Shown here one piece after another: positions 14,380 to 22,703 of a DNA stretch of 64,000 nucleotides. Made by a program: the position numbers and the translations under genes. Location: the NCBI GenBank assembly GCA_937907455.1, contig CALESQ010000040.1, forward strand, positions 4,488 through 68,487, in the 5' to 3' direction. This DNA is from an uncultured Caldilineales bacterium. GTDB taxonomy: Bacteria > Chloroflexota > Anaerolineae > JAAEKA01. Positions within the stretch are counted from its first letter, which is position 1. Each line of letters starts with the position of its first letter. The notes beneath the pieces were generated by a model. It was not told the DNA's origin, did not search any database, and saw only the letters and a list, made by a program, of their open reading frames with translations.

Positions 14380-15828
14380 TTGAACGATTCGATCCCTGTC
14401 CCTGATGGCGCAGAGGCTGCCGTGGTTTCTGACTTGCTTGCTTTTGATGCCCTTGCGCCGGCTATGCAGGCCGCCGCAGTCCGCGCCGGTTGGCACAGCC
14501 TGATGCCGGTGCAGGCACAAACTATTCCCCTGTTGCTGGCCAACCAGGATGTAATGATCCAGGCACGTACCGGCAGCGGCAAGACCGGCGCGTTTTTGCT
14601 GCCGATGATCCAGGGCCTTGATCCGCAGGAAGCCACCTGCCAGGGTCTGATTTTGGTTCCCACGCGCGAGCTGGCCCGCCAGGTCTGGCAAGAGGCGCAA
14701 ACCCTGGCCCAGGGCACCGGCCTGCGCGCGGTTGCGGTCTATGGCGGTGTGGGCTACGGTGCGCAGATGGAGGCGCTCAAACAGGGCGCGCAGATTGTGG
14801 TAGGTACACCCGGGCGCGTGCTGGATCACCTGCTGCGCCGCACGCTTACCCTCAACGATCTGCGCCTGTTGGTGTTTGACGAAGCTGACCGCATGTTGTC
14901 TATGGGTTTTTATCCCGACATGGTGCGGGTGCGTCGTTATCTGCCGCAGTACCGCGTGCAGGCTGCCATGTTCTCGGCTACCTTTCCGCCTTATGTGCTG
15001 CGTCTGGCCGATGATTTTCTGCATCAGCCGCGTTTTCTCAGCCTGAGCAGCGATCATGTGCATGTCACTGACACCGAACACATTGTCTATGAGGTGCCTG
15101 GGATGGACAAGGATCGCGCCCTGGTGCGTATCATCGAGGTGGAGAACCCAACGTCAGCCATCATCTTTTGCAACACCAAAGTGAAGGTGCATTATGTGGC
15201 CGCGGTATTGCAGCGCTTTGGTTATGACGCCGATGAGTTGAGTGCTGACCTGGGGCAAGCTGACCGTGAGCGCGTGCTGGAGCGCGTGCGTCAGGGGTCG
15301 TTGCGCTTTTTGGTAGCCACCGACGTAGCCGCGCGCGGTTTGGATATCCCCGATTTGTCGCATGTGATCCAGTACGAGGTGCCGGAAGATGTTGAAAGCT
15401 ACATCCACCGCGCCGGGCGCACGGGGCGCGCTGGTGCCAGCGGAGTAGCTATTTCGCTGGTGAGCGCGGGCGAACGCATGGCTTTCAACCGCATTGCCAA
15501 GCATTATGCTATCACTATGACAGAACGGCTGCTGCCGAGTGATGCGGATGTAGAGGCGGTGGTGGCGGAGCGCCTCACTGCACTGCTGGAAGCACGATTG
15601 CGCGACCGTGACAAGCTGCAAGCCGAACGTAGTCGGCGTTTTGCTGCCCTGGCTCGCACGTTGGCCGACGGCGATGACGAGTTGCCGATCATCACCATGT
15701 TGCTGGATGACACCTATCAGCAATGGCTGCACGCGCCGGTGGTCCCTTCCTCGGCTGCGCCGGCCACCGCACCGCGCTCAGCCTCACCCTCAGCCAGCCG
15801 TCCCCGCCGCAGCCGCAGTAAACGGTGA
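14380..15828 (+). CDS. DEAD-box ATP-dependent RNA helicase
   Basis: About 482 residues. Motifs in order: Q motif (MPVQAQTIPLLL), I (ARTGSGKTGAF), Ia (PTRELARQ), Ib (TPGRVLDHL), II (FDEADRML), III (SATFPP), then in the second RecA domain FCNTKVKVHY, ATDVAARGLDIPDL and VI (HRAGRTGRAG). The C-terminal ~110 residues are basic and low complexity, ending in an Arg/Ser-rich tail suited to RNA binding. It remodels RNA duplexes, likely in ribosome assembly, RNA decay or cold adaptation. The start is uncertain: the TTG at 14380 is the best placed codon; the open frame upstream crosses the tRNA gene and is not coding. Confidence 0.88.
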   Translation: MNDSIPVPDGAEAAVVSDLLAFDALAPAMQAAAVRAGWHSLMPVQAQTIPLLLANQDVMIQARTGSGKTGAFLLPMIQGLDPQEATCQGLILVPTRELARQVWQEAQTLAQGTGLRAVAVYGGVGYGAQMEALKQGAQIVVGTPGRVLDHLLRRTLTLNDLRLLVFDEADRMLSMGFYPDMVRVRRYLPQYRVQAAMFSATFPPYVLRLADDFLHQPRFLSLSSDHVHVTDTEHIVYEVPGMDKDRALVRIIEVENPTSAIIFCNTKVKVHYVAAVLQRFGYDADELSADLGQADRERVLERVRQGSLRFLVATDVAARGLDIPDLSHVIQYEVPEDVESYIHRAGRTGRAGASGVAISLVSAGERMAFNRIAKHYAITMTERLLPSDADVEAVVAERLTALLEARLRDRDKLQAERSRRFAALARTLADGDDELPIITMLLDDTYQQWLHAPVVPSSAAPATAPRSASPSASRPRRSRSKR

Positions 15829-15870
15829 AGCAGTAAAGCATTACCTATTACCAATTCACCATGCGGCACC
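15826..15870 (+). repeat. Word-built dyad spacer after the helicase
   Basis: The sequence after the stop reads GGTGAA, GTAA, TTACC, ATTACC, TTCACC in order, so the outer (GGTGAA/TTCACC) and inner (GTAA/TTAC) words pair into an imperfect hairpin. There is no U-run directly after it. It is one of several spacers of this build in the window. Confidence 0.5.
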
Positions 15871-16044
15871 GCCCCGGGCAATTTTCAAAAGGGGTTTCGA
15901 TACGGTTTTGGCGGCGCGTGTCGCCTGGTGGAAGGCTTTTGCGCAGCCGGGCGATGATCGCTGGACGCCGCCAAACCCTACCTGACCCGTGTTCATTGGT
16001 GCTTTAAGGAAATTGTTCGCTATCTAGACCAGCAATCGGTGACC

Positions 16045-16092
16045 AGTACCTGTCACCCCCTCACCCTTTCACCTTGTCACCCCCTCATCTGC
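16045..16092 (+). repeat. Short-word repeat before miaA (CACCCCCTCACC / TCACCTTGT)
   Basis: GTCACCCCCTCACC, TTTCACCTTGTC and ACCCCCTCATC occur head to tail and run to the miaA ATG; GGTGACC at 16036 can pair with TGTCACC. No clear RBS is visible for miaA in this stretch. Confidence 0.55.
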
Positions 16093-16094
16093 CC

Positions 16095-17036
16095 ATGCTC
16101 AACCCTACCCTTCTCGCGTTAGTCGGCCCCACGGCGGTAGGTAAAACGGCGCTGGCGTTACGCCTGGCCGAGACGCTTGACGGTGAGATTGTTTCCGCGG
16201 ACAGCCGACAAATCTATCGCGGGCTGGATATTGGCGCGGACAAGGTGAGCCGTGCCGCGCGCGCGGCTACACCTCATCACTTGTTGGATGTGGTGGCCCC
16301 TGACGAGATTCTGACGCTGGCACAGTATCAACGGCTGGCCTATGCTGCCATTGACGATATTCTGAGCCGTGGCCGCACGCCGTTGTTGGTGGGGGGAACC
16401 GGCCTGTATGTGCGTGCCGTGACAGAGGGTTTGGGTATCCCCGAAGTGCCGCCCGATGAGGCACTGCGCGCCGAGTTAGAGACGTTTGTGGCGCAGTACG
16501 GCGCACCCGCGCTGCACACCCGCCTGCTGGCGCTGGATGCGGTGGCGGCCGCGCGCATTGACGCGCGCAACGTGCGCCGTGTGATTCGCGCGTTGGAGGT
16601 GTGTCTCATCACCGGCCAGCCGATCAGCCAGTTGCAGGCTGCCACACCACCGCCCTACCGTGTGGTGCGCATCGGCCTGACGCGGCCGCGCTCCTGCCTC
16701 TATGCGCGCATTGATGCCCGCGTAGACGCCATGGTCATCGGCGGGCTGGTCGAGGAAACAGCCGCATTGCTCGCCGCCGGTTATGACCCACAGTTGCCCG
16801 CCATGACCGGCCTGGGCTATCGCCAGATCGCCAGCTATCTGCGCGGGGAATGCAGCCTGGATGAAGCCGTGGCGCTGGTCAAGCAGCAAACACGGCGCTT
16901 TGTGCATCAACAATACACCTGGTTTCGTCTGGATGATCCCCGTATTACCTGGTTTGATTTGGAAGAAACCACGGAGGAGGAAGTTTTGCAGGGTTTAGGG
17001 CCGATGAGTCACCCAACTTCGCCCCTTACGCTGTAA
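16095..17036 (+). CDS. miaA: tRNA dimethylallyltransferase
   Basis: 313 residues. It adds the dimethylallyl group to A37 of tRNAs that read codons starting with U. The P-loop is LVGPTAVGKTALALRLAE; the substrate signature DSRQIYRGLDIGADKVS follows, then LLVGGTGLYVRAVTEGL and the C-terminal TGLGYRQIASYL and KQQTRRFVHQQYTWFR segments, all standard. The ATG at 16095 gives the P-loop at its usual distance from the N-terminus; an upstream TTG at 16074 is an alternative with no better RBS. Monocistronic by appearance, after the helicase and a word-repeat spacer. Confidence 0.95.
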   Translation: MLNPTLLALVGPTAVGKTALALRLAETLDGEIVSADSRQIYRGLDIGADKVSRAARAATPHHLLDVVAPDEILTLAQYQRLAYAAIDDILSRGRTPLLVGGTGLYVRAVTEGLGIPEVPPDEALRAELETFVAQYGAPALHTRLLALDAVAAARIDARNVRRVIRALEVCLITGQPISQLQAATPPPYRVVRIGLTRPRSCLYARIDARVDAMVIGGLVEETAALLAAGYDPQLPAMTGLGYRQIASYLRGECSLDEAVALVKQQTRRFVHQQYTWFRLDDPRITWFDLEETTEEEVLQGLGPMSHPTSPLTL

Positions 17037-17093
17037 TCCTCTCCCCCAACCTCAAACCGTTACCAGATCACGCAGTTCAAATGCCACGTTGTC

Positions 17094-18209
17094 TCACTCA
17101 CCATCGGCCGCGTAGTACACGCGCACCGCACCGCTGATCAGGTGTTCGGCGCGCTGGGCAATGTAGCGCCTGCCTGCAAAATCCACGGCAAATTCCGGCG
17201 AATTGGGCACGAAATCATCAGCAAAAATGCGCTGTTGCAGGCTGGCTTGTGGGTTGAACTGAATGCGCTGTTGCCGTTGCGCTTCGTCCAGCAACAGGGA
17301 GCGCAGGCTGGCAGTTGGCGGCAGCATGGCTTGATAGGCGATTAGCCGCTCCATGATGCCCCCCAGATGCTCAAAGCTTTGCCACGGGCTGATAGCACCT
17401 ACCACAAAGAGCAACGCAGCCTGTACATAGGGGTCGCGCAGCAGCTCGCGGTTGTACCATAGCAGCGATTGCCAGTAACTTTCTTCTGTCACCGCCGGTT
17501 CGGCGCGCCAACCTACATCCAGTCTGCCTGGGATCACACCCTGGGTCAGACCGCATTCGGTGATGAGTACCTTGTGCTTGTCGCCGTAGACCTGACGCAC
17601 CAGCTCCATCACCCGGCGATAGCGCAGCGCCAGCCACATGCCGCCTTCACCTTTGTCGCGGATATTCTCTTCGTGCAGTCGCCACAGCGTGGGCCAGTCA
17701 TATTCGTGAAAACCCAGCCAGGTGTAGCTTTCCAGCGTGCCGGGGAAATAGCGCAAAAAGTGACTGCCCAGCAGATTGCCGGTAGCGAAATTCATGCCCA
17801 CCGGCTCCAGCCCCTCCCGACGCAGACGCTCACCAAACGCTACTTGAAAATCGTCATAACGGCGCATTTGCTCCGCGGTCGAGGTGCTTTCAGACAGCGG
17901 TTCATTGTAGGCTTCCCAGGCATCAAGCAGCCGTTGCCCGTTCCAGGTGGCTGATGAGGTTTCATGGCGCAGCAGCCGTTCGGCAAAGGCCACTCCATGC
18001 GCCGCGGGGTTTTCCACGAAGCGCGCCTGTTCTTCGGCAGGCACCACCAGTCGCCCCAGCACCCACACATCAGGGCGCAGGCGACGCAGCTCACGCACGA
18101 AATCGCGATCAGGATCAAGCAGCTTCACCACCGCGGGGCGCAGGCGGGTGAAGGCATCAAACACATCGTTGCCGGTGCGGTTGCAGTGAAAACCATATTT
18201 GTGGTGCAT
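17094..18209 (-). CDS. GH-A-like TIM-barrel protein (putative glycoside hydrolase)
   Basis: 371 residues from the ATG at 18209 (AAGGAG thirteen bases upstream); an ATG at 18245 is the alternative start. Barrel strands are recognisable: HHKYGFHCN at the N-terminus, WEAYNEP carrying a Glu at the strand-4 acid/base position, YTWLGFHEYDWP, and KVLITECGLT carrying a Glu at the strand-7 nucleophile position. That pair and spacing are the clan GH-A pattern (retaining glycosidases). There is no signal peptide. Substrate cannot be predicted, and proteins of this kind in Chloroflexota are often annotated only as hypothetical. It is divergent from the yfhO-like gene. Confidence 0.6.
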   Translation of the reverse strand: MHHKYGFHCNRTGNDVFDAFTRLRPAVVKLLDPDRDFVRELRRLRPDVWVLGRLVVPAEEQARFVENPAAHGVAFAERLLRHETSSATWNGQRLLDAWEAYNEPLSESTSTAEQMRRYDDFQVAFGERLRREGLEPVGMNFATGNLLGSHFLRYFPGTLESYTWLGFHEYDWPTLWRLHEENIRDKGEGGMWLALRYRRVMELVRQVYGDKHKVLITECGLTQGVIPGRLDVGWRAEPAVTEESYWQSLLWYNRELLRDPYVQAALLFVVGAISPWQSFEHLGGIMERLIAYQAMLPPTASLRSLLLDEAQRQQRIQFNPQASLQQRIFADDFVPNSPEFAVDFAGRRYIAQRAEHLISGAVRVYYAADGE

Positions 18210-18502
18210 GAAGGGCGAGAGGCTCCTTGCTGATAAGGCTGGCATGGCGTGCTGCCCGGCGGGAAGAAATCAACTCACACCACCAGCAGGCTGGTTGCAG
18301 GCAAGCTGTGATTGCTTGTGTATTATGCACAGCAGCGCACCTTGCGCCAACTGGCTGCGCTCGATAGCTCCGGGTGGCATAGCGAGCGTTCGCGCAAACA
18401 AACCGCGCCCACCACCGCCCAAATGGATTAGGACGCTGGCAGGCGAATCTATACACAACTCAACTAACACAAAACGGTGGGAGTATGTTACACTACGCCG
18501 CC

Positions 18503-20545
18503 ATGAAACGCCTGACCCGCTCATCGTTGCACCACCTGCTGCACAGCTCGTTGTTTTGGGCTGTTTTGCTGCTGCTGGCGCTACCCTTCGTGTTGTTCTG
18601 GCCGCTGTGGCTGCCCGGCGTGCGCCACATGACCTTTGCCTACGGCGATTTCACCGAGCAATACTATCCCATGCGCGCCTTTGCTGCCGCTGAGTGGCGC
18701 GGCTTGCGCCTGCCGCTGTGGGATCCTTACCCCTTTTCCGGTACACCCGCGGCCGCGGCCAGCCTGTATGCGGCCTATTATCCCTTCACGCTGCTGCTGG
18801 CGTTATGGCCTCATCCCGCGCCGTTTGTGGCGCTGGAGTTGGAGGCGATTTTGCATCTGGGGCTGGCCGGAGTGTTTACGCTGCTTTTTACTCGCCGTCT
18901 TACCGGTAATCTGACCGCAGGTGTGTTGGCTGGCATTGCTTTCAGCCTGGGGGGCTTTCTCACTTCGTACCCGCTGGTGCAGTTGGGTATTCTGGAGACG
19001 GCAATTTGGCTGCCGCTGGTCTTGTGGCTGCTGGATGGTGCCCTGGCCCGGCGCAGCTTGCCCCATGTGGCCGCGGCGGGGCTGGCGCTGGCCTGCGCCC
19101 TGCTGGCAGGGCATCCGCAAACCTTTCTCTATTTGGCTTACCTGACACTGGGATACGCAGCGTTTGCCGTATGGCGTCATGCTACACCGCTGCGTTTTGC
19201 CTTGCCTGCGCTGTTGCTGCTGGCAGGTATTGCCGCGGGCGGTAGCGCGGCGCAATGGCTGCCCAGCCTGGAGCTAATGCCGCTTTCACCGCGTGCTGAT
19301 TTGAGCTATGCCGCCGTGGCTAACGGTTTTGCCCCGCATGAGTTGCTGGGATTGCTGCGCGCCAACCGCGGCGGGCAGTGGTCGCCCCTGTACGTGGGGA
19401 TGTTGCCCGTGGCGCTGGCACTGCTCAACCCGCTGTTGATGGGGCTGCATCGCCGCCGTCACACCATTCGCCTGCTTGATCCTGCGGCGCCTGCTTTTTG
19501 GCTGGTGGTGTTGCTGGTGGCGCTTGGCCTGGCATTGGGGGGCAACGGCTGGCTATATCCGTTGGCGCATGGTCGGCTGCCTGGGTTTGATCTGTTCCGC
19601 AACCAGGAGCGCGCGGCATTGTTGGCGAGTTTTGCCCTGGCTGTGCTGGCGGCCTATGGCTGGGCCGCGTTACCCCGGGCGGTCACGGCACGGCGCAGCC
19701 TGGTTGTGCTGTTGCTGGCGCTTCTCTTTGCCGATCTGTATCACGCCAACTTTGGTTTGATGCTGCAACCCCGGCCTGCAGCAGGCTATTTTCCTGCTAT
19801 GCCGCTGGTGCAGCACCTGCAAAGCACCGGCTCCGCCGATTGGCGTACCAGCAGCGAGGGTTTGCTGCCCGGCGATGGCAACGCAGGTTCGGTGTTTGGT
19901 GTGCGCGACGTTAGTGGCAACAGCCCGCTGCATATCGCCGCCTATGACGATTTTTTGGCTGCTGTGCCGGAGCAGCGTTTTTGGGAGCTGCTCAACGTGC
20001 AGCACCTGCTCACCCGGCGTGTACTCGACCACGGCGCGCTGGCTCCGGTGATCAGCGAAGGCGATTTGCAGCTCTATCAGGTCTTTGTCAGGGCGCGGCC
20101 GGCCTGGGTGGTGCATCAGGCTCAGGTGATGGCGGATCAAGCTGCGGCGCTGGCCGCGGCAGGTAACTCCGCGCTTGATCCCTGGGCCACGGTGGTGCTG
20201 GAGCAAGCGCCCGCGCCTGCGCCTCAGCTATCTGATGCTTCCGAAACCGTGGAATTGTTGCATTTTTCCCCGCAGCGGGTGGTGATCGAAGCCGATCTGG
20301 CCGCGCCCGGTGTGCTGATAAGCAGCGAAATCAGCTACCCAGGCTGGCAGGTATGGGTGAACGGGCAACCGGCTGTGGCGTTGCGTGCCTATGGGGTGCT
20401 GCGCGCGGTGGCGCTGCCCGCGGGGCAGGCCGTGGTAGAATGGCGTTTTCGCTCGTTGTCAGCCTGGGGAGGGGCCGCGCTCAGCGCGGCAACGTGGCTG
20501 GCTGTTGCAGGATGGCTACTGCATCGCCGCACTACGTGGTGCTAG
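18503..20545 (+). CDS. YfhO-family polytopic membrane protein
   Basis: About 680 residues with roughly twelve membrane segments and a C-terminal extracytoplasmic beta-rich domain of ~150 residues. FAYGDFTEQYYPMRAF near residue 45, PLWDPYPFSGTP, and NQERAALLASFALAVLAAYG resemble YfhO/GT-C-like proteins, which use polyprenyl-linked sugars to glycosylate wall or membrane polymers. The C-terminal SSEISYPGWQVWVNGQPA is the typical end of this family. The Asp-rich first loop may hold the catalytic acidic residues. The ATG at 18503 is chosen (18485 is an in-frame alternative). Its stop codon overlaps the stop of a small gene on the other strand. Confidence 0.8.
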   Translation: MKRLTRSSLHHLLHSSLFWAVLLLLALPFVLFWPLWLPGVRHMTFAYGDFTEQYYPMRAFAAAEWRGLRLPLWDPYPFSGTPAAAASLYAAYYPFTLLLALWPHPAPFVALELEAILHLGLAGVFTLLFTRRLTGNLTAGVLAGIAFSLGGFLTSYPLVQLGILETAIWLPLVLWLLDGALARRSLPHVAAAGLALACALLAGHPQTFLYLAYLTLGYAAFAVWRHATPLRFALPALLLLAGIAAGGSAAQWLPSLELMPLSPRADLSYAAVANGFAPHELLGLLRANRGGQWSPLYVGMLPVALALLNPLLMGLHRRRHTIRLLDPAAPAFWLVVLLVALGLALGGNGWLYPLAHGRLPGFDLFRNQERAALLASFALAVLAAYGWAALPRAVTARRSLVVLLLALLFADLYHANFGLMLQPRPAAGYFPAMPLVQHLQSTGSADWRTSSEGLLPGDGNAGSVFGVRDVSGNSPLHIAAYDDFLAAVPEQRFWELLNVQHLLTRRVLDHGALAPVISEGDLQLYQVFVRARPAWVVHQAQVMADQAAALAAAGNSALDPWATVVLEQAPAPAPQLSDASETVELLHFSPQRVVIEADLAAPGVLISSEISYPGWQVWVNGQPAVALRAYGVLRAVALPAGQAVVEWRFRSLSAWGGAALSAATWLAVAGWLLHRRTTWC

Positions 20546-20700
20546 CGGCGATCGCGGCGGATAGGGGTGGGGTCTTGCGGGTCGCGAAAGCGCGGGTTGC
20601 GGCTGCGGCGGTTCAGCGGGCCGGGTTCGATCATCGCCAGCACACCCACGACCACGAAAAAGAGAACTAACACAACCGCCAAAATTTGCCAGAGCAGCAT
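20542..20700 (-). CDS. Small membrane protein, 52 residues
   Basis: The minus strand encodes MLLWQILAVVLVLFFVVVGV, then LAMIEPGPLNRRSRN and an Arg-rich tail ending IRRDRR. One N-terminal membrane helix is followed by a short basic cytoplasmic tail. A strong RBS (GGAGGTCGTCCTTC) supports it. The stop codon (TAG) overlaps the yfhO-type stop by two bases, tail to tail. No family recognised. Confidence 0.7.
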   Translation of the reverse strand: MLLWQILAVVLVLFFVVVGVLAMIEPGPLNRRSRNPRFRDPQDPTPIRRDRR

Positions 20701-20808
20701 GAAGGACGACCTCCAAGTAAGATAGGACTTGCGCAGTTGACAGTAACGCTATTGTTTCAACGCCGCAGGCACGAAGGAGCAAGAAATTCTGTTCATATTC
20801 GCATAAGC

Positions 20809-20860
20809 GGGGATTTCTCGCCAGAAGCGGCTACGCGCTTCGAAATGACACCAACTACGC
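20809..20860. repeat. Degenerate REP-like hairpin element
   Basis: GGATTTCTCG, then GAAGCG (20824-20829) and CGCTTC (20836-20841), then GAAATGACA. The build (ATTTCTCG - hairpin - GAAATGAC) is that of common dispersed bacterial intergenic repeats and resembles the element at 23704-23767. Confidence 0.45.
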
Positions 20861-20913
20861 ACCTGCTATAGGATTAATGAGACGCATTATCCACAGATAA
20901 GCCCAGGTGACAA

Positions 20914-21873
20914 CTACAAAGCGGGGTTGGCAAGCTGACGGATCTTCTGACTCGTATCACGCCAACTGATTTTGGACAGGCCGAGCTTTTTGCGCAGCTG
21001 TTCCGGGGCCATGCCGGTACGATAGTCGCGTACTGCAGCGGTCCAGCGCAGCGCCTCGAAAGATACCGATTTGTGCTTGATACCGGCCAGCTCTCCGATG
21101 TCACCCAGCACGTATTCCAGGTTGCGGGCGGTGCATTCAAACAGGTGGGTTTCTGGCTTGTATTGGGCCGTGTACTGAGAAATTACCTGATAAAGCTGCG
21201 GAGCCAGCACCAGCTTGCGTTCCTTGTGACGCATGCGCGCGTTGGCATAGCGCACATAGAGCACCGGTACACGCGCATCCGAGCCGTCAAGATGCTCAAG
21301 CTGGATCGCCATGCACTCGCTTTTCTTGATGGCGGTTTGTAAAATCAGGCTGACCAGCACATAGGGGCGGGTATCAGGTTTGCGCGCCCAGAGCAGATCG
21401 CGGCTGTAGCGCAGCAAGCGTTCCACTTCGTTATCGTAGAGGATGGTGGGCAGCGGCGTACTCACCGGTTGATGGGCAATCGGGGCGGCAGGGTCATTGG
21501 CAATAATGTTGGTGTCGTATAGCCACTTGAAAAACACCTTGATTGTTGTAAGGCGACGGGCGTAGCTTTTGGGGCTACACGGCGTGCCGCGTTCGTTCAG
21601 AATCCAGGTCAGGAAGTTTTCCAGGTCGTGGGTGGCAATGCGGCTGATATTGCTGTTGACGGAAAGGTACTTCATCAGCAAACGCAGGTCGCCCATAAAG
21701 GCTTTGACCGTGTTCTCTGAAAAGCCCTGGCGCAGCATATAGTTGTGGAAACTACTGGCAGCCGCGGCCAGCGACGATTGGGCACTGAGAGGGCCGAGGG
21801 TAGCCACAGGAGGCGTGAATGCTCCGGGGCGACCAGGTGCGGGGAAAAGCGAGGGTTGTTCGACGGTGGTCAT
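20914..21873 (-). CDS. Tyrosine-recombinase-fold protein lacking catalytic residues
   Basis: 319 residues. Residues ~35-130 are a clear core-binding domain (FHNYMLRQGFSENTVKAFMG, ARRLTTIKVFFKWLYDTNII). The C-terminal half follows the recombinase fold but the active-site pattern is broken: the first Arg (normally TGIR) is TAIKKSEC, the HxxR box is SFEALRWTAAVR with no His, LGH is LGLSKISWRDTSQKI, and no Tyr nucleophile is present in the last helix. The frame is intact over the whole length, so it is unlikely to be a recent pseudogene. I infer a DNA-binding protein that has lost strand cleavage. It is divergent from tRNA-Lys, with which it shares a 140-base spacer. Confidence 0.7.
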   Translation of the reverse strand: MTTVEQPSLFPAPGRPGAFTPPVATLGPLSAQSSLAAAASSFHNYMLRQGFSENTVKAFMGDLRLLMKYLSVNSNISRIATHDLENFLTWILNERGTPCSPKSYARRLTTIKVFFKWLYDTNIIANDPAAPIAHQPVSTPLPTILYDNEVERLLRYSRDLLWARKPDTRPYVLVSLILQTAIKKSECMAIQLEHLDGSDARVPVLYVRYANARMRHKERKLVLAPQLYQVISQYTAQYKPETHLFECTARNLEYVLGDIGELAGIKHKSVSFEALRWTAAVRDYRTGMAPEQLRKKLGLSKISWRDTSQKIRQLANPAL

Positions 21874-21975
21874 AAGCAGCCTCCGTAGGGGTGATGATTT
21901 CGTGTAGTGCTGTCAACATAATATCACGACCGCAACGTTTTGTCAAGAGGGTACAAAAAACGTCAGATTTTGTAT

Positions 21976-22004
21976 TTGACAAAGGCGGGGCAAGCGCATA
22001 TAAT
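21976..22004 (+). promoter_or_regulatory. Sigma-70-type promoter of tRNA-Lys
   Basis: TTGACA (21976-21981) and TATAAT (21999-22004) are exact consensus hexamers with 17 bases between them. The tRNA begins 12 bases after the -10 box. Confidence 0.85.
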
Positions 22005-22016
22005 TGCGTCTTGTTC

Positions 22017-22089
<73 letters not shown>

Positions 22090-22153
22090 TCACTAAGAGT
22101 TAAGGGGTTAAGTGTGAAGCGCCTCGGCGCTTAATGCTTGTGATCTCGTTGGC

Positions 22154-22186
22154 AAAAAGCCCGCATGACAGCCATGCGGGCTTTTT
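22154..22186. terminator. Rho-independent terminator after tRNA-Lys
   Basis: AGCCCGCATG pairs with CATGCGGGCT around a five-base loop, with AAAAA before and TTTTT after, so it can act on both strands. Confidence 0.85.
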
Positions 22187-22311
22187 GCTGCGCACTGTTC
22201 GGGGCTGACAGGTTGTGACCTATCCATCGCGCCTGATAGCAGGATGATCAGCCGGGAGTGATGCCATCCATCACGAAAACGATCAGGTTCGAGAAATACT
22301 GTATTATGGAT

Positions 22312-22341
22312 TTGACAATACTGTGCTATATATAGTATAGT
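22312..22341 (+). promoter_or_regulatory. Promoter with overlapping PadR-like operator
   Basis: A TTGACA box (22312-22317) is followed by AT-rich TATA-like sequence, and ACTGTGCTATA (22320-22330) with TATAGTATAGT (22331-22341) form a 22-bp inverted repeat matching at 9 of 11 positions per arm. It ends 7 bases before the padR ATG, so binding would block the promoter and ribosome access: a fitting autoregulatory site. Confidence 0.6.
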
Positions 22342-22348
22342 GCAACAC

Positions 22349-22702
22349 ATGGTAAACGACTTCCCCACAACACTTGTATACGAGAATCTGGCTTCGGAGC
22401 TGCGACGAGGATTGCTGGTGCTGGCCGTGTTGGCCGAATGCGACGTGCCTCAGTACGGCTATTTGCTCAAGCAGAGTCTGAGCCAGCGCGGTTTGGACAT
22501 CCCGGAAGGGACACTGTACCCGCTGCTGCGCCGATTGGAAGAACAAGGCTTGCTGGTCAGTCAATGGCAGTTGGCAGATGAAAGCCGGCCACGGCGTTAT
22601 TATCAAATCAGCGCGCAAGGCCAGACTGCTTTAGCCCAACTTACCAGCGAATGGCATCACCTAAGCCGCTCGTTGAACGATTTATTATCCCCTAAGGAGT
22701 GA
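22349..22702 (+). CDS. PadR-family transcriptional regulator
   Basis: 117 residues from the ATG at 22349 (a GTG at 22340 lies inside the operator). Winged helix: LRRGLLVLAVLAECDVPQYG, IPEGTLYPLLRRLEEQGLLV, RRYYQISAQGQTALAQL. It is followed after one base by a membrane gene with a HAAS-type N-terminus; the PadR/HAAS-membrane protein pair is a very common bacterial arrangement in which PadR represses the pair until a cell-envelope stress or drug is sensed. Autoregulation is likely through the 22-bp inverted repeat upstream. Confidence 0.92.
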   Translation: MVNDFPTTLVYENLASELRRGLLVLAVLAECDVPQYGYLLKQSLSQRGLDIPEGTLYPLLRRLEEQGLLVSQWQLADESRPRRYYQISAQGQTALAQLTSEWHHLSRSLNDLLSPKE

Positions 22703-22703
22703 G

